NCBI RefSeq assembly: GCF_051020975.1
Contig: NW_027478168.1
Coordinates: forward strand, 11,594,001 to 11,658,000
Origin: Osmia lignaria lignaria
Taxonomy: Eukaryota; Arthropoda; Insecta; Hymenoptera; Megachilidae
Direction of reading: 5' to 3'
DNA length: 64,000 nt
In this document: piece by piece, positions 63,886 to 64,000 of the stretch
Numbering within the stretch: position 1 is the stretch's first letter
Layout: every line of letters starts with the position of its first letter
Made by a program: the position numbers and the translations under genes
The notes under the pieces: generated by a model
What the model was told of the DNA's origin: nothing
Seen by the model: only the letters and a program-made list of their open reading frames with translations
The model's database searches: none

Positions 63886-64000
63886 TTGCAGATTTATCTC
63901 AAGGGAAGGGGCCTGACGGACATATTTCGAGATATTTCTTCTTCTTGTTGTTCTTCTTCTGCACAGCTAAGCTGGAAGTGGCATTTGCAGGTCGCAATAG
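63886..64000 (+). repeat. Partial satellite monomer at right edge
   Basis: First 115 bp of a monomer, ending GCAGGTCGCAATAG. It reads TTGCAGGTCGC where the units at 53908 and 58092 read TTACAGGTCGC. The array continues beyond the window. Confidence 0.97.

Larger units (their letters stand above)
1..64000 (+). repeat. 322-bp satellite DNA array filling the window
   Basis: Every segment of the window aligns to one 322-bp monomer repeated head to tail in a single orientation. The register point TTGCAG (or TTGCTG/TTGCAC variants) recurs at 147, 466, 788, 1110, 1432 and so on to 63886, with spacing 322 except for one 319-bp and seven 320-bp units. That gives 198 complete units plus two partial ends. 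Monomers differ mainly by scattered substitutions. No unique sequence, inversion or foreign insertion interrupts the array. Hand-counted consensus GC is about 39 %. Arrays of this size with nested higher-order duplications are typical of eukaryotic heterochromatin; placing it at a centromere would be inference. I recognise no named satellite family. Confidence 0.98.
49724..64000 (+). repeat. Block B2: B-type monomer domain
   Basis: The first part (to about 53,860) copies the B1 segment 23,285-27,785. Next come two adjacent copies of a 13-monomer unit. From 61634 the series 51656-53907 appears again, 9,978 bp later, and runs off the window edge. It contains three 320-bp monomers of a subtype distinct from that in B1. 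Confidence 0.85.

Noticed and set aside
1..64000. CRISPR array
   Set aside because: Repeats are 322 bp with no unique spacers; the whole period is repeated. This is satellite DNA.
1..64000. Repetitive-protein gene, rDNA spacer, histone or tRNA cluster
   Set aside because: No frame stays open across a unit, and no rRNA, histone or tRNA segment is recognisable inside the 322 bp. The same unit fills the window without any gene between copies.
1..64000. Terminal or telomeric repeat or transposable element content
   Set aside because: No short telomere-type runs, LTRs, terminal inverted repeats, target-site duplications or polymerase/transposase coding were found; every segment aligns to the monomer.

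Overview
The whole 64 kb window is one uninterrupted satellite DNA array. A monomer of 322 bp is repeated head to tail in a single orientation from the first base to the last. Measured from an arbitrary register point (the TTGCAG at base 147), there are 198 complete monomers (190 of 322 bp, seven of 320 bp, one of 319 bp). A 146-bp partial unit lies at the left edge and a 115-bp partial unit at the right edge, and the arithmetic closes exactly on 64,000. I see no protein-coding gene, RNA gene, transposon, CRISPR array or unique spacer on either strand.

This is a eukaryotic nuclear genome, probably pericentromeric, centromeric or other heterochromatin. The species cannot be read from the sequence. 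Consensus GC is about 39 % by hand count, and the consensus monomer keeps 11 CpGs, at least about 0.9 of expectation. That argues against heavy CpG methylation and fits an invertebrate such as an insect better than a vertebrate or plant, but this is inference.

Layout, from diagnostic substitutions: block A1 (about 147-21,395) and block A2 (about 36,844-47,147) share one set of monomer subtypes. Blocks B1 (about 21,396-36,843) and B2 (about 49,724-64,000) share another. Positions 47,148-49,723 are a mixed zone with its own private variants, and a short B-like island sits inside A1 at about 5,700-6,200. All seven 320-bp monomers are in B blocks. Within blocks, groups of monomers are duplicated as higher-order units: 2-mer (644 bp), 3-mer (964 bp), 6-mer (1,932 and 1,930 bp), 13-mer (4,184 bp, two full adjacent copies) and a 14-mer offset (4,508 bp). 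Several duplication edges contain hybrid monomers, the expected footprint of unequal exchange in register.

The monomer has internal structure. A 26-bp segment occurs twice 114 bp apart (23/26 identical), with related flanks, and a weaker third copy may exist. There are also short inverted repeats built on a CGAGATAT core, a TTC-rich pyrimidine tract ending in CACAG, and an A-tract-rich AT segment. Short open frames of about 60-74 codons recur in most monomers, but they begin at TTG or GTG, are broken in many copies and cannot continue across monomers because 322 is not a multiple of 3. I treat them as by-products.
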